DNA of 64,000 nucleotides from Calliopsis andreniformis (lineage: Eukaryota; Arthropoda; Insecta; Hymenoptera; Andrenidae): contig NW_027480429.1 of assembly GCF_051401765.1 (NCBI RefSeq), positions 8,808,157-8,872,156 on the forward strand, in the 5' to 3' direction. The notes under the pieces are model-generated. The model was not told the DNA's origin and did not search any database. It was given only the letters and a program-made list of their open reading frames with translations. Below are positions 40,082-53,520 of the stretch, piece by piece (position 1 is the first letter of the stretch; the number at the start of each line of letters is the position of its first letter). A program made the translations under genes and the position numbers.

Positions 40082-42779
40082 TATTATTCGTTCTATACGA
40101 TGGAAAAACTGTTATATTTATATTGTATTTTATGCTTCGGGCGTTGACTTCTAAGGCCCTAGCTGTTTGATCTGGTGGAGCAACGCCCTAGAGTGACGCC
40201 TAGGTTGCCCGGAACGTGGAATGACCATTACTTTCGCAATGTTTGCAATTATTCATTTTATACGATGGAAAAACTGTTGTACTTAAATTGTATTTTATGC
40301 TTCTGGCGTTGATTTCTAAGGCCCTAACTATTCGATCTGGTGGAGCAACGCCCTAGAGTGAAGCCTAGGTTGCCCGGAACGTAGAAATGACCATCACTTT
40401 CAAACTGGTTGCAATTAATCCTTTTATACGATGGAAAAACTGTTGTATTTTTATTGCATTTTATGCTTCGGGCATTAGCCTCTAAGGCCCTAAGCATTTA
40501 ATCTGTAAGAGCAACGCCCCAGGGTGTAGCCTAGGTTGCCCGTAAAGTAGAAATGACCCTAGCTTTCATACTGGTTGCAATTATTCGTTTTGTATGATGG
40601 AAAAACTGTTGTATTTATATTGTATTTTATGCTTCTGGCGTTCACTTCTTAGGCCCTAACTATTCGATCTGGTGGAACAACGCCCTATGGTGAAGCCTAT
40701 GTTGACCGCAACGTAGAAATGACCATAACTTTCACACCGGTAGCAATTATTCGTTTTACACGATGGAAAAACTGTTCTTCTTATTTTGTATTTTATGCAT
40801 CGGGCGTTGACTTCTAAGGCCCTAACTATTCAATCTGTTGGAGCAACGCCCTAGGGTGAAGCCTAGGTTGCCCGGAAAGTAGAAATGACGTTAACTTTCA
40901 CACTGGTTGCTATTATTCGTTCTATACGATGGAAAAACTGTTATATTTATATTGTATTTTATGCTTCTGGCGTTGCCATCTTAGGCCCTAACTGTTCGAT
41001 CTGGTGGAACAACGCCCTAGAGTGAAGCCTAGGTTACCCGGAACGTAGAAATGACCAGTACTTTCACACTGTTTGCAGTTATTCCTGCTATACGATGGAA
41101 AAACTGTTGCATCTTTATTGAATTTTATGCTTCTGGCGTTGACTTCTAAGGCCCTAACTATTCTATCTGGTGGATCAACGCCCTACAGTGAAGCCTAGGT
41201 TGCTCGGAATGTAGAAATGACCATAACATTCACCCTGGTTGAAATTATTCGTTTTATACGATGGAAAAACTGTTATATTTATATTGTATTTTATGCTTCT
41301 GGCGCTGATTTCTTAGGTCCTAACTATTCAATCTGGTGGAACAACGCCCTAGAGTGAGGCCTAGGTTGCCCGGAACGTAGAAATGACCATCACTTCCATA
41401 CTGGTAATAATTATTTGTCTTATACGATGGAAAAACTGTTGTGTTTATATTGTATTTTATGCTTCTGGCGTTGACTTCTAAGGCACTAACTATTCGATCT
41501 GGTGGAGCAACGCCATAGAGTGAAGCCTAGGTTGCCCGGAACGTAGAAACGACCATCACTTTCAAACTGGTTGCAATTATTCCTGTTATATTATGGAAAC
41601 ACTGTTGTATTTTTATTGCATTTTATGCTTCGGGCGTTGACTTCTAAGGCACTAACTATTCGATCTGGTGGAGCAACGCTCTAGAGTGAAGCCTAGGTTG
41701 CCCGGAACGTAGAAATGACCATAACTTTCATACTGGTTGCAATTACTCGTTTTATATGATGGAATAGCTGTTGTATTTATATTGTATTTTATGCTGCTGG
41801 CGTTCACTTCTTAGGCCCTAACTATTCGATCTGGTGGAACAACGACCTGGGGTGAAGCCTAGGTTGCCCGGGACGTAGAAATGACCATAACTTACACACT
41901 GGTGGCAATTATTCGTTTTATACGATGGAAAAGCTGTTGTATTTATATCGTATTTTATGCTTCGGGCATTGACTTCTAAGGTCCTAACTATTCAATTTGT
42001 TGGAGCAACGCCCTAGGGTGAAGCCTAGGTTGCGCGGAAAGTAGAAATGACAATAACTTTCACACTGGGTGCAAGTATTCGTTTAATACGATGGAAAAGC
42101 TGTTGCATCTTTATTGTATTTTATGCTTCTGTCGTTGACGTCTAAGGCCGTAGCTATTAGATGTGGTGGAGCAACGCACTAGAGTGACGCCTAGGTTGCC
42201 CGGAACGTGGAATGACCATTACTTTCGCAATGTTTGCAATTATTCATTTTATACGATGGAAAAACTGATGTACTTATATTGTATTTTATGCTTCTGGCGT
42301 TGATTGCTGAGGCCCTAACTATTCGATCTGGAGGAGCAACGCCCTAGAGTGAGGACTAGGTTGCCCGGAACGTAGAAATGACCATCACTTTCAAACTGGT
42401 TGCAATTATTCCTGTCATATTATGGAAACGCTGTTGTATTTTTATTGCATTTTATGCTTCGGGCGTTGACTTCTAAGGCACTAACTATTCGATCTGGTGG
42501 AGCAACGCCCTAGAGTGAAGCCTAGGTTGCCCGGAACGTAGAATTGGCCATCACTTTCAAACTGGTTGCAATTATTCCTGTTATATTATGGAAACACTGT
42601 TGTATTTTTATTGCATTTTATGCTTCGGGCGTTGATTTTTAAAGCCCTAACTACTCAATCTGTTGGAGCAACGCCCTAGGGTGAAGCCTAGGTTGCTCGG
42701 AATATGGAAATGACCATAACTTTCACACTGGTTGCAATTATTCGTTTTATACGATGGAAAAACTGTTATATTTATATTG
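40082..42779 (+). repeat. 17-monomer higher-order repeat, copy 2, slightly short (block P)
   Basis: About 16.25 monomers matching 37262-39959. The match ends near 42779, where copy 1 reads 'attgcattttatgcttcggg' and this copy 'attgtattttatgcttctgg'. Differences from copy 1 include 'gtagcttagg' against 'gtagcctagg', 'acagcgcc' against 'acaacgcc', and 'gaggcctagg' against 'gaggactagg'. Confidence 0.93.
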
Positions 42780-45599
42780 TATTTTATGCTTCTGGCGTTG
42801 CCTTCTTAGGCCCTAACTGTTCGATCTGGTGGAACAACGCCCTAGAGTGAAGCCTAGGTTACCCGGAACGTAGAAATGACCAGTACTTTCACACTGTTTG
42901 CAGTTATTCCTGCTATACGATGGAAAAACTGTTGCATCTTTATTGAATTTTATGCTTCTGGCGCTGACTTCTAAGGCCCTAACTATTCTATCTGGTGGAT
43001 CAACGCCCTAGAGTGAAGCCTAGGTTGCTCGGGATGTAGAAATGACCATGACATTCACACTGGTTGCAATTATCCGTTTTATACGATGCAAACGCTGTTG
43101 TATTTATATCGTATTTTATGCTTCTCGCGTTTACTTCTAAGGACCTATCTATTCGATCTCGTGGAGCAACGCTCTAGAGTGAAGCCTAGGTTGCCTGGAA
43201 CGTAGAATTGGCCATCACTTTCAAACTGGTTGCAATTATTCCTGATATATGATGGAAACACTGTTGTATTTTTTTTGCATTTTATGGTTCGGGCGTTGAC
43301 TTCTATGGCCCTAACTATTCAATCTGTTGGAGCAACTCCCTAGGGTGAAGCCTAGGTTGCCCGGAAAGTAGAATTGGCCATCACTTTCAAACTGGTTGCA
43401 ATTATTCCTGTTATATGATGGATACACTGTTGTATTTTTATTGCATTTTATGCTTCGGGCATTGACTTCTAAGGCCCTAACTATTCAATCTGCTGGAGCA
43501 ACGCCCTATGGTGAAGCCTAGCTTGCTCGGAAAGTAGAAATGACCATACGTTTCATACTGGTTGCCATTATTCGTTTTATACGATGGAAAAGCTGTTGTA
43601 TTTATATCGTATTTTATGCTTCTGGCGTTGACTTCTTAGGCCGTAACTATTCGGTCTGGTGGAGCAACGTCCTGGAGTGAAACCTAGGTTGCCCGGAACG
43701 TAGAAATGGCCATCACTTTCAAACTGGTTGCAATTATTAATGATATATGATGGAAACACTGCTGTATTTTTTTTGCAATTTATGGCTCGGGCGTTGACTT
43801 CTAAGGCCCCAACTATTCAATCCGTCGGAGCAACGCCCTAGGGTGAAGCCTAGGTTGCTCGGAAAGTAGAAATGACCATAAGTTTCATACTGGGTGCAAT
43901 TATTCGTTTTATACGATGGAAAAACTGTTGTATTTATATTGTATTTTATACATCTGGCGTTGACTTCTAAGGCATTAACTATTCGATCTGGTGGAGCAAC
44001 GCAATAGAGTGATGCCTAGGTTGCCCGGAACGTAGAATTGGCCATCAATTTCAAACAGGTTGCAATTATACCTGCTGTATGATGGAAACACTGCTGTATT
44101 TTTTTTGCATTTTATGCTTCGGGCGTTGCCTTCTAAGGCCCTAACTATTCAATCCGTTGGAGCAACGCCCTAGGACGAAGCCTAGGTTGCCCGGAAAGTA
44201 GAAATGACCATAGTTTTCATACTGGTTGCAATTATTCGTTTTATATGATGGAAAAACTGTTGTATTTATATTGTATTTTATGCTTCTGGCGTTCCCTTCT
44301 GAGGCCCTAACTATTCGATCTGGTGGAACAACGGCCTAGGGTGAAGCCTAGGTTGCCCGGAACGTAGAAATAACCATAACTTTTACACTGGTAGCAATTA
44401 TGCGTTTTATACTATGGAAAAACTGTTCTATTTATTTTGTATTTTATGCTTCTGGCGTTGACTTCTTATGCCCTAACTATTCGATCTGGTGGAACAACGC
44501 CCTAGAGTGAAGCCTAGGTTGCCTGGGACGTAGAATTGGCCATCACTTTCAAACTGGTTGCAATTATTCCTGATATATGATGGAAACACTGTTGTATTTT
44601 TTTTGCATTTTATGGTTCGGGCGTTGACTTCTATGGCCCTAACTATTCAATCTGTTGGAGCAACTCCCTAGGGTGAAGCCTAGGTTGCCCGGAAAGTAGA
44701 ATTGGCCATCACTTTCAAACTGGTTGCAATTATTCCTGTTATATGATGGATACACTGTTGTATTTTCATTGCATTTTATGCTTCGGGCATTGACTTCTAA
44801 GGCCCTAACTATTCAATCTGCTGGAGCAACGCCCTATGGTGAAGCCTAGCTTGCTCGGAAAGTAGAAATGACCATAAGTTTCATACTGGTTGCTATTATT
44901 CGTTTTATACGATGGAAAAACTGTTTTATTTATATTGTATTTTATGCTTCTGGCGTTGACTTCTTAGGCCCTAACTATTCGATCTGCTGGAACAACGCCC
45001 TAGAGTGAAGCCTAGGTTGCCCGGAACGTAGAATTGGCCATCAATTACAAACTGGTTGCAATTATAGCTCTTATATGATGGAAACACTGCTGTATTTTTT
45101 TTGCATTTTATGGTTCGGGCGTTGACTTCTAAGGCCCTAACTATTCAATCTGTTGGAGCAACGCCCTAGGGTGAAGCCTAGGTTGCTCGGAAAGTAGAAA
45201 TGTCCATAAGCTTCATACTGGTTGCAATTATTCGTTTTATATGATGGAATAGCTGTTGTATTTACATTGTATTTTATGCTGCTGGCGTTCACTTCTTAGG
45301 CCCTAACTATTCGATCTGGTGGAACAACGACCTGGGGTGAAGCCTAGGTTGCCCGGGACGTAGAAATGACCATAACTTACACACTGGTGGCAATTATTCG
45401 TTTTATACGATGGAAAAGCTGTTTTATTTATATCGTATTTTATGCTTCTGGCATTGACTTCTTAGGCCGTAACTATTCGATCTGGTGGAGCAACGCCCTA
45501 GGGTGAAGCCTAGGTTGCTCGGAAAGTAGAAATGACCATAAGTTTCATACTGGTTGCAATTATTCATTTTATACGATGGAAAAACTGTTGTACTTTTAT
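42780..45599 (+). repeat. block Q, first copy (about 17 monomers)
   Basis: After about two P-like monomers the block is dominated by monomers with 'gaattggccatcactttc', 'ttcctgatatatgatgg' or 'ttcctgttatatgatgg', long T-runs before 'gcattttatgg', and 'attcaatctgttgg'. These often alternate with 'ttcgttttatacgatgg' monomers, giving a dimer-like rhythm of about 332 bp. The block matches 49086 onward at offset 6306 bp (38 monomers) with only about three differences noted by eye. Confidence 0.9.
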
Positions 45600-48500
45600 T
45601 GCATTTTATGCTTCGGGCATTAACTTCTAAGGTCCTAACTATTCAATCTGTTGGAGCAACGCCCTAGGGTGAAGTCTAGGTTGCGCGGAAAGTAGAAATG
45701 ACAATAACTTTCACACTGGGTGCTATTATTCGTTCTATACGATGGAAAAACTGTTATATTTATATTGTATTTTATGCTTCGGGCGTTGACTTCTAAGGCC
45801 CTAGCTGTTTGATCTGGTGGAGCAACGCCCTAGAGTGACGCCTAGGTTGCCCGGAACGTGGAATGACCATTACTTTCGCAATGTTTGCAATTATTCATTT
45901 TATACGATGGAAAAACTGTTGTACTTAAATTGTATTTTATGCTTCTGGCGTTGATTTCTAAGGCCCTAACTATTCGATCTGGTGGAGCAACGCCCTAGAG
46001 TGAAGCCTAGGTTGCCCGGAACGTAGAAATGACCATCACTTTCAAACTGGTTGCAATTAATCCTTTTATACGATGGAAAAACTGTTGTATTTTTATTGCA
46101 TTTTATGCTTCGGGCATTAACCTCTAAGGCCCTAAGTATTTAATCTGTAAGAGCAACGCCCTAGGGTGTAGCTTAGGTTGCCCGTAAAGTAGAAATGACC
46201 CTAGCTTTCATACTGGTTGCAATTATTCGTTTTGTATGATGGAAAAACTGTTGTATTTATATTGTATTTTATGCTTCTGGCGTTCACTTCTTAGGCCCTA
46301 ACTATTCGATCTGGTGGAACAACGCCCTATGGTGAAGCCTATGTTGACCGCAACGTAGAAATGACCATAACTTTCACACCGGTAGCAATTATTCGTTTTA
46401 CACGATGGAAAAACTGTTCTACTTATTTTGTATTTTATGCCTCGGGCGTTGACTTCTAAGGCCCTAACTATTCAATATGTTGGAGCAACGCCCTAGGGTG
46501 AAGCCTAGGTTGCCCGGAAAGTAGAAATGACGTTAACTTTCACACTGGTTGCTATTATTCGTTCTATACGATGGAAAAACTGTTATATTTATATTGTATT
46601 TTATGCTTCTGGCGTTGCCATCTTAGGCCCTAACTGTTCGATCTGGTGGAACAACGCCCTAGAGTGAAGCCTAGGTTACCCGGAACGTAGAAATGACCAG
46701 TACTTTCACACTGTTTGCAGTTATTCCTGCTATACGATGGAAAAACTGTTGCATCTTTATTGAATTTTATGCTTCTGGCGTTGACTTCTAAGGCCCTAAC
46801 TATTCTATCTGGTGGATCAACGCCCTAGAGTGAAGCCTAGGTTGCTCGGAATGTAGAAATGACCATAACATTCACCCTGGTTGAAATTATTCGTTTTATA
46901 CGATGGAAAAACTGTTATATTTATATTGTATTTTATGCTTCTGGCGCTGATTTCTTAGGTCCTAACTATTCAATCTGGTGGAACAACGCCCTAGAGTGAG
47001 GCCTAGGTTGCCCGGAACGTAGAAATGACCATCACTTCCATACTGGTAATAATTATTTGTCTTATACGATGGAAAAACTGTTGTGTTTATATTGTATTTT
47101 ATGCTTCTGGCGTTGACTTCTAAGGCACTAACTATTCGATCTGGTGGAGCAACGCCCTAGAGTGAAGCCTAGGTTGCCCGGAACGTAGAAACGACCATCA
47201 CTTTCAAACTTGTTGCATTTATTCCTGTTATAGGATGGAAAGACTGTTGTATTTTTATTGTATTTTATGCTTCAGGCGTTGACTTCTGAGGCCGTAGCTA
47301 TTCGATGTGGTGGAAGAACGACATAGAGTGAAGCCTGGGTTGCCGGGAACGTAGAAATGACCATAACTTTTATACTGGTTGCAATTATTCGTTTTATATG
47401 ATGGAACAGCTGTTGTATTTATATTGTATTTTATGCTGCTGGCGTTCACTTCTTAGGCCCTAACTATTCGATCTGGTGGAACAACGACCTGGGGTGATGC
47501 CTAGGTTGCCCGGGACGTAGAAATGACCATAACTTACACACTGGTGTCAATTATTCGTTTTATACGATGGAAAAGCTGTTGTATTTATATCGTATTTTAT
47601 GCTTCTGGCATTTACTTCTTAGGCCGTAACTATTCGATCTGGTGGAGCAACGCCCTAGGGTGAAGCCTAGGTTGCTCGGAAAGTAGAAGTGACCATAAGT
47701 TTCATACTGGTTGCAATTATTCGTTTTATACGATGGAAAAGCTGTTGTATTTATATTGTATTTTATGCTTCTGGCGTTGACTTCTAAGGCACTAACTATT
47801 CGATCTGGTTGAGCAACGCCATAGAGTGAAGCCTAGGTTGCCCGGAACGTAGAATTGGCCATCACTTTCAAACTGGTTGCAATTATTCCTGTTATATTAT
47901 GGAAACACTGTTGTATTTTTATTGCATTTTATGCTTCGGGCGTTGACTTCTAAGGCACTAACTATTCGATCTGGTGGAGCAACACTCTAGAGTGAAGCCT
48001 AGGTTGCCCGGAACGTAGAAATGACCATAACTTTCATACTGGTTGCAATTATTCGTTTTATATGATGGAATAGCTGTTGTATTTATATTGTATTTTATGC
48101 TGCTGGCGTTCACTTCTTAGGCCCTAACTATTCGATCTGGTGGAACAACGACCTGGGGTGAAGCCTAGGTTGCCCGGGACGTAGAAATGACCATAACTTA
48201 CACACTGGTGGCAATTATTCGTTTTATACGATGGAAAAGCTGTTGTATTTATATCGTATTTTATGCTTCGGGCATTGACTTCTAAGGTCCTAACTATTCA
48301 ATTTGTTGGAGCAACGCCCTAGGGTGAAGCCTAGGTTGCGCGGAAAGTAGAAATGACAATAACTTTCACACTGGGTGCAAGTATTCGTTTAATACGATGG
48401 AAAAGCTGTTGCATCTTTATTGTATTTTATGCTTCTGTCGTTGACGTCTAAGGCCGTAGCTATTAGATGTGGTGGAGCAACGCACTAGAGTGACGCCTAG

Positions 48501-49085
48501 GTTGCCCGGAACGTGGAATGACCATTACTTTCGCAATGTTTGCAATTATTCATTTTATACGATGGAAAAACTGATGTACTTATATTGTATTTTATGCTTC
48601 TGGCGTTGATTGCTGAGGCCCTAACTATTCGATCTGGAGGAGCAACGCCCTAGAGTGAGGCCTAGGTTGCCCGGAACGTAGAAATGACCATCACTTTCAA
48701 ACTGGTTGCAATTATTCCTGTCATATTATGGAAACGCTGTTGTATTTTTATTGCATTTTATGCTTCGGGCGTTGACTTCTAAGGCACTAACTATTCGATC
48801 TGGTGGAGCAACGCCCTAGAGTGAAGCCTAGGTTGCCCGGAACGTAGAATTGGCCATCACTTTCAAACTGGTTGCAATTATTCCTGTTATATTATGGAAA
48901 CACTGTTGTATTTTTATTGCATTTTATGCTTCGGGCGTTGATTTTTAAAGCCCTAACTACTCAATCTGTTGGAGCAACGCCCTAGGGTGAAGCCTAGGTT
49001 GCTCGGAATATGGAAATGACCATAACTTTCACACTGGTTGCAATTATTCGTTTTATACGATGGAAAAACTGTTATATTTATATTG
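45600..49085 (+). repeat. block P', first copy, with a four-monomer insertion
   Basis: Matches block P (from about 39958) at offset 5642 up to about 47205, then again at offset 6306 from about 47870. The 664-bp shift equals four inserted monomers. The first inserted monomer ('ggatggaaagactg', 'cttcaggcgttgac', 'gtggaagaacg') is of the type found in the 13-monomer family at 26.8-36 kb. The others resemble monomers near 38.9-39.1 and 45.4-45.5 kb. The whole block recurs at 53400-56873. Confidence 0.9.
47205..47869 (+). repeat. four-monomer patch inserted in block P'
   Basis: This is the segment absent from the corresponding place in block P (near 41565). It begins inside 'ctttcaaacttgttgc', where block P has 'ctttcaaactggttgc', and is 664 bp long. 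Its first monomer carries 13-monomer-family variants. The second and third carry 'atgatggaacagctg', 'acctggggtgatgcc' and 'ctggtgtcaatt'. The same patch is present in the second P' block (55005-55669), so it arose before that duplication. Confidence 0.82.
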
Positions 49086-52000
49086 TATTTTATGCTTCTG
49101 GCGTTGCCTTCTTAGGCCCTAACTGTTCGATCTGGTGGAACAACGCCCTAGAGTGAAGCCTAGGTTACCCGGAACGTAGAAATGACCAGTACTTTCACAC
49201 TGTTTGCAGTTATTCCTGCTATACGATGGAAAAACTGTTGCATCTTTATTGAATTTTATGCTTCTGGCGCTGACTTCTAAGGCCCTAACTATTCTATCTG
49301 GTGGATCAACGCCCTAGAGTGAAGCCTAGGTTGCTCGGGATGTAGAAATGACCATGACATTCACACTGGTTGCAATTATCCGTTTTATACGATGCAAACG
49401 CTGTTGTATTTATATCGTATTTTATGCTTCTCGCGTTTACTTCTAAGGACCTAACTATTCGATCTCGTGGAGCAACGCTCTAGAGTGAAGCCTAGGTTGC
49501 CTGGAACGTAGAATTGGCCATCACTTTCAAACTGGTTGCAATTATTCCTGATATATGATGGAAACACTGTTGTATTTTTTTTGCATTTTATGGTTCGGGC
49601 GTTGACTTCTATGGCCCTAACTATTCAATCTGTTGGAGCAACTCCCTAGGGTGAATCCTAGGTTGCCCGGAAAGTAGAATTGGCCATCACTTTCAAACTG
49701 GTTGCAATTATTCCTGTTATATGATGGATACACTGTTGTATTTTTATTGCATTTTATGCTTCGGGCATTGACTTCTAAGGCCCTAACTATTCAATCTGCT
49801 GGAGCAACGCCCTATGGTGAAGCCTAGCTTGCTCGGAAAGTAGAAATGACCATACGTTTCATACTGGTTGCCATTATTCGTTTTATACGATGGAAAAGCT
49901 GTTGTATTTATATCGTATTTTATGCTTCTGGCGTTGACATCTTAGGCCGTAACTATTCGGTCTGGTGGAGCAACGTCCTGGAGTGAAACCTAGGTTGCCC
50001 GGAACGTAGAAATGGCCATCACTTTCAAACTGGTTGCAATTATTAATGATATATGATGGAAACACTGCTGTATTTTTTTTGCAATTTATGGCTCGGGCGT
50101 TGACTTCTAAGGCCCCAACTATTCAATCCGTCGGAGCAACGCCCTAGGGTGAAGCCTAGGTTGCTCGGAAAGTAGAAATGACCATAAGTTTCATACTGGG
50201 TGCAATTATTCGTTTTATACGATGGAAAAACTGTTGTATTTATATTGTATTTTATACATCTGGCGTTGACTTCTAAGGCATTAACTATTCGATCTGGTGG
50301 AGCAACGCAATAGAGTGATGCCTAGGTTGCCCGGAACGTAGAATTGGCCATCAATTTCAAACAGGTTGCAATTATACCTGCTGTATGATGGAAACACTGC
50401 TGTATTTTTTTTGCATTTTATGCTTCGGGCGTTGCCTTCTAAGGCCCTAACTATTCAATCCGTTGGAGCAACGCCCTAGGACGAAGCCTAGGTTGCCCGG
50501 AAAGTAGAAATGACCATAGTTTTCATACTGGTTGCAATTATTCGTTTTATATGATGGAAAAACTGTTGTATTTATATTGTATTTTATGCTTCTGGCGTTC
50601 CCTTCTGAGGCCCTAACTATTCGATCTGGTGGAACAACGGCCTAGGGTGAAGCCTAGGTTGCCCGGAACGTAGAAATAACCATAACTTTTACACTGGTAG
50701 CAATTATGCGTTTTATACTATGGAAAAACTGTTCTATTTATTTTGTATTTTATGCTTCTGGCGTTGACTTCTTATGCCCTAACTATTCGATCTGGTGGAA
50801 CAACGCCCTAGAGTGAAGCCTAGGTTGCCTGGGACGTAGAATTGGCCATCACTTTCAAACTGGTTGCAATTATTCCTGATATATGATGGAAACACTGTTG
50901 TATTTTTTTTGCATTTTATGGTTCGGGCGTTGACTTCTATGGCCCTAACTATTCAATCTGTTGGAGCAACTCCCTAGGGTGAAGCCTAGGTTGCCCGGAA
51001 AGTAGAATTGGCCATCACTTTCAAACTGGTTGCAATTATTCCTGTTATATGATGGATACACTGTTGTATTTTCATTGCATTTTATGCTTCGGGCATTGAC
51101 TTCTAAGGCCCTAACTATTCAATCTGCTGGAGCAACGCCCTATGGTGAAGCCTAGCTTGCTCGGAAAGTAGAAATGACCATAAGTTTCATACTGGTTGCT
51201 ATTATTCGTTTTATACGATGGAAAAACTGTTTTATTTATATTGTATTTTATGCTTCTGGCGTTGACTTCTTAGGCCCTAACTATTCGATCTGCTGGAACA
51301 ACGCCCTAGAGTGAAGCCTAGGTTGCCCGGAACGTAGAATTGGCCATCAATTACAAACTGGTTGCAATTATAGCTCTTATATGATGGAAACACTGCTGTA
51401 TTTTTTTTGCATTTTATGGTTCGGGCGTTGACTTCTAAGGCCCTAACTATTCAATCTGTTGGAGCAACGCCCTAGGGTGAAGCCTAGGTTGCTCGGAAAG
51501 TAGAAATGTCCATAAGCTTCATACTGGTTGCAATTATTCGTTTTATATGATGGAATAGCTGTTGTATTTACATTGTATTTTATGCTGCTGGCGTTCACTT
51601 CTTAGGCCCTAACTATTCGATCTGGTGGAACAACGACCTGGGGTGAAGCCTAGGTTGCCCGGGACGTAGAAATGACCATAACTTACACACTGGTGGCAAT
51701 TATTCGTTTTATACGATGGAAAAGCTGTTTTATTTATATCGTATTTTATGCTTCTGGCATTGACTTCTTAGGCCGTAACTATTCGATCTGGTGGAGCAAC
51801 GCCCTAGGGTGAAGCCTAGGTTGCTCGGAAAGTAGAAATGACCATAAGTTTCATACTGGTTGCAATTATTCATTTTATACGATGGAAAAACTGTTGTACT
51901 TTTATTGCATTTTATGCTTCGGGCATTAACTTCTAAGGTCCTAACTATTCAATCTGTTGGAGCAACGCCCTAGGGTGAAGTCTAGGTTGCGCGGAAAGTA

Positions 52001-53399
52001 GAAATGACAATAACTTTCACACTGGGTGCTATTATTCGTTTTATATGATGGAAAAACTGTTGTATTTATATTGTATTTTATGCTTCTGGCGTTCCCTTCT
52101 GAGGCCCTAACTATTCGATCTGGTGGAACAACGGCCTAGGGTGAAGCCTAGGTTGCCCGGAACGTAGAAATAACCATAACTTTTACACTGGTAGCAATTA
52201 TGCGTTTTATACTATGGAAAAACTGTTCTATTTATTTTGTATTTTATGCTTCTGGCGTTGACTTCTTATGCCCTAACTATTCGATCTGGTGGAACAACGC
52301 CCTAGAGTGAAGCCTAGGTTGCCTGGGACGTAGAATTGGCCATCACTTTCAAACTGGTTGCAATTATTCCTGATATATGATGGAAACACTGTTGTATTTT
52401 TTTTGCATTTTATGGTTCGGGCGTTGACTTCTATGGCCCTAACTATTCAATCTGTTGGAGCAACTCCCTAGGGTGAAGCCTAGGTTGCCCGGAAAGTAGA
52501 ATTGGCCATCACTTTCAAACTGGTTGCAATTATTCCTGTTATATGATGGATACACTGTTGTATTTTCATTGCATTTTATGCTTCGGGCATTGACTTCTAA
52601 GGCCCTAACTATTCAATCTGCTGGAGCAACGCCCTATGGTGAAGCCTAGCTTGCTCGGAAAGTAGAAATGACCATAAGTTTCATACTGGTTGCTATTATT
52701 CGTTTTATACGATGGAAAAACTGTTTTATTTATATTGTATTTTATGCTTCTGGCGTTGACTTCTTAGGCCCTAACTATTCGATCTGCTGGAACAACGCCC
52801 TAGAGTGAAGCCTAGGTTGCCCGGAACGTAGAATTGGCCATCAATTACAAACTGGTTGCAATTATAGCTCTTATATGATGGAAACACTGCTGTATTTTTT
52901 TTGCATTTTATGGTTCGGGCGTTGACTTCTAAGGCCTTAACTATTCAATCTGTTGGAGCAACGCCCTAGGGTGAAGCCTAGGTTGCTCGGAAAGTAGAAA
53001 TGTCCATAAGCTTCATACTGGTTGCAATTATTCGTTTTATATGATGGAATAGCTGTTGTATTTACATTGTATTTTATGCTGCTGGCGTTCACTTCTTAGG
53101 CCCTAACTATTCGATCTGGTGGAACAACGACCTGGGGTGAAGCCTAGGTTGCCCGGGACGTAGAAATGACCATAACTTACACACTGGTGGCAATTATTCG
53201 TTTTATACGATGGAAAAGCTGTTTTATTTATATCGTATTTTATGCTTCTGGCATTGACTTCTTAGGCCGTAACTATTCGATCTGGTGGAGCAACGCCCTA
53301 GGGTGAAGCCTAGGTTGCTCGGAAAGTAGAAATGACCATAAGTTTCATACTGGTTGCAATTATTCATTTTATACGATGGAAAAACTGTTGTACTTTTAT
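49086..53399 (+). repeat. block Q', second Q copy, enlarged by a nine-monomer duplication
   Basis: Matches 42780-45719 at offset 6306 up to about 52026. The sequence then returns to material equivalent to 44227 onward at offset 7800, so a nine-monomer segment is read twice. Differences from the first Q copy are few: 'ctatctattcg' against 'ctaactattcg', 'gtgaagcc' against 'gtgaatcc', and 'gacttctt' against 'gacatctt'. Confidence 0.91.
50533..52026 (+). repeat. nine-monomer (1494-bp) tandem duplication, left copy
   Basis: The segment is 9 x 166 bp. It starts in 'ttgcaattattcgttttatatgatgg' type sequence and contains the 'gttcccttctgagg', 'ttatgcgttttatactatgg', 'aactccctaggg', 'attatagctcttatatg' and 'gtccataagcttc' monomers in order. 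It is repeated immediately to the right. Its single-copy equivalent is at 44227-45720. Confidence 0.92.
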
Positions 53400-53520
53400 T
53401 GCATTTTATGCTTCGGGCATTAACTTCTAAGGTCCTAACTATTCAATCTGTTGGAGCAACGCCCTAGGGTGAAGTCTAGGTTGCGCGGAAAGTAGAAATG
53501 ACAATAACTTTCACACTGGG
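52027..53520 (+). repeat. nine-monomer (1494-bp) tandem duplication, right copy
   Basis: Same order of monomers as the left copy, with one base difference noticed by eye ('aaggccttaac' near 52932 against 'aaggccctaac'). The junction lies between 'actgggtgctattattcg' and 'ttttatatgatgg', where the unduplicated version at 45730 has 'ttctatacgatgg'. The near-identity makes this one of the youngest events visible in the window. Confidence 0.92.

Noticed and set aside
43266..43282. T-runs such as 'tattttttttgc' as terminators or poly-A remnants of retroelements
   Set aside because: They occur at a fixed phase in Q-type monomers and vary by one or two bases from 'tatttttattgc'. No stem precedes them, and no target-site duplication or element flanks them.
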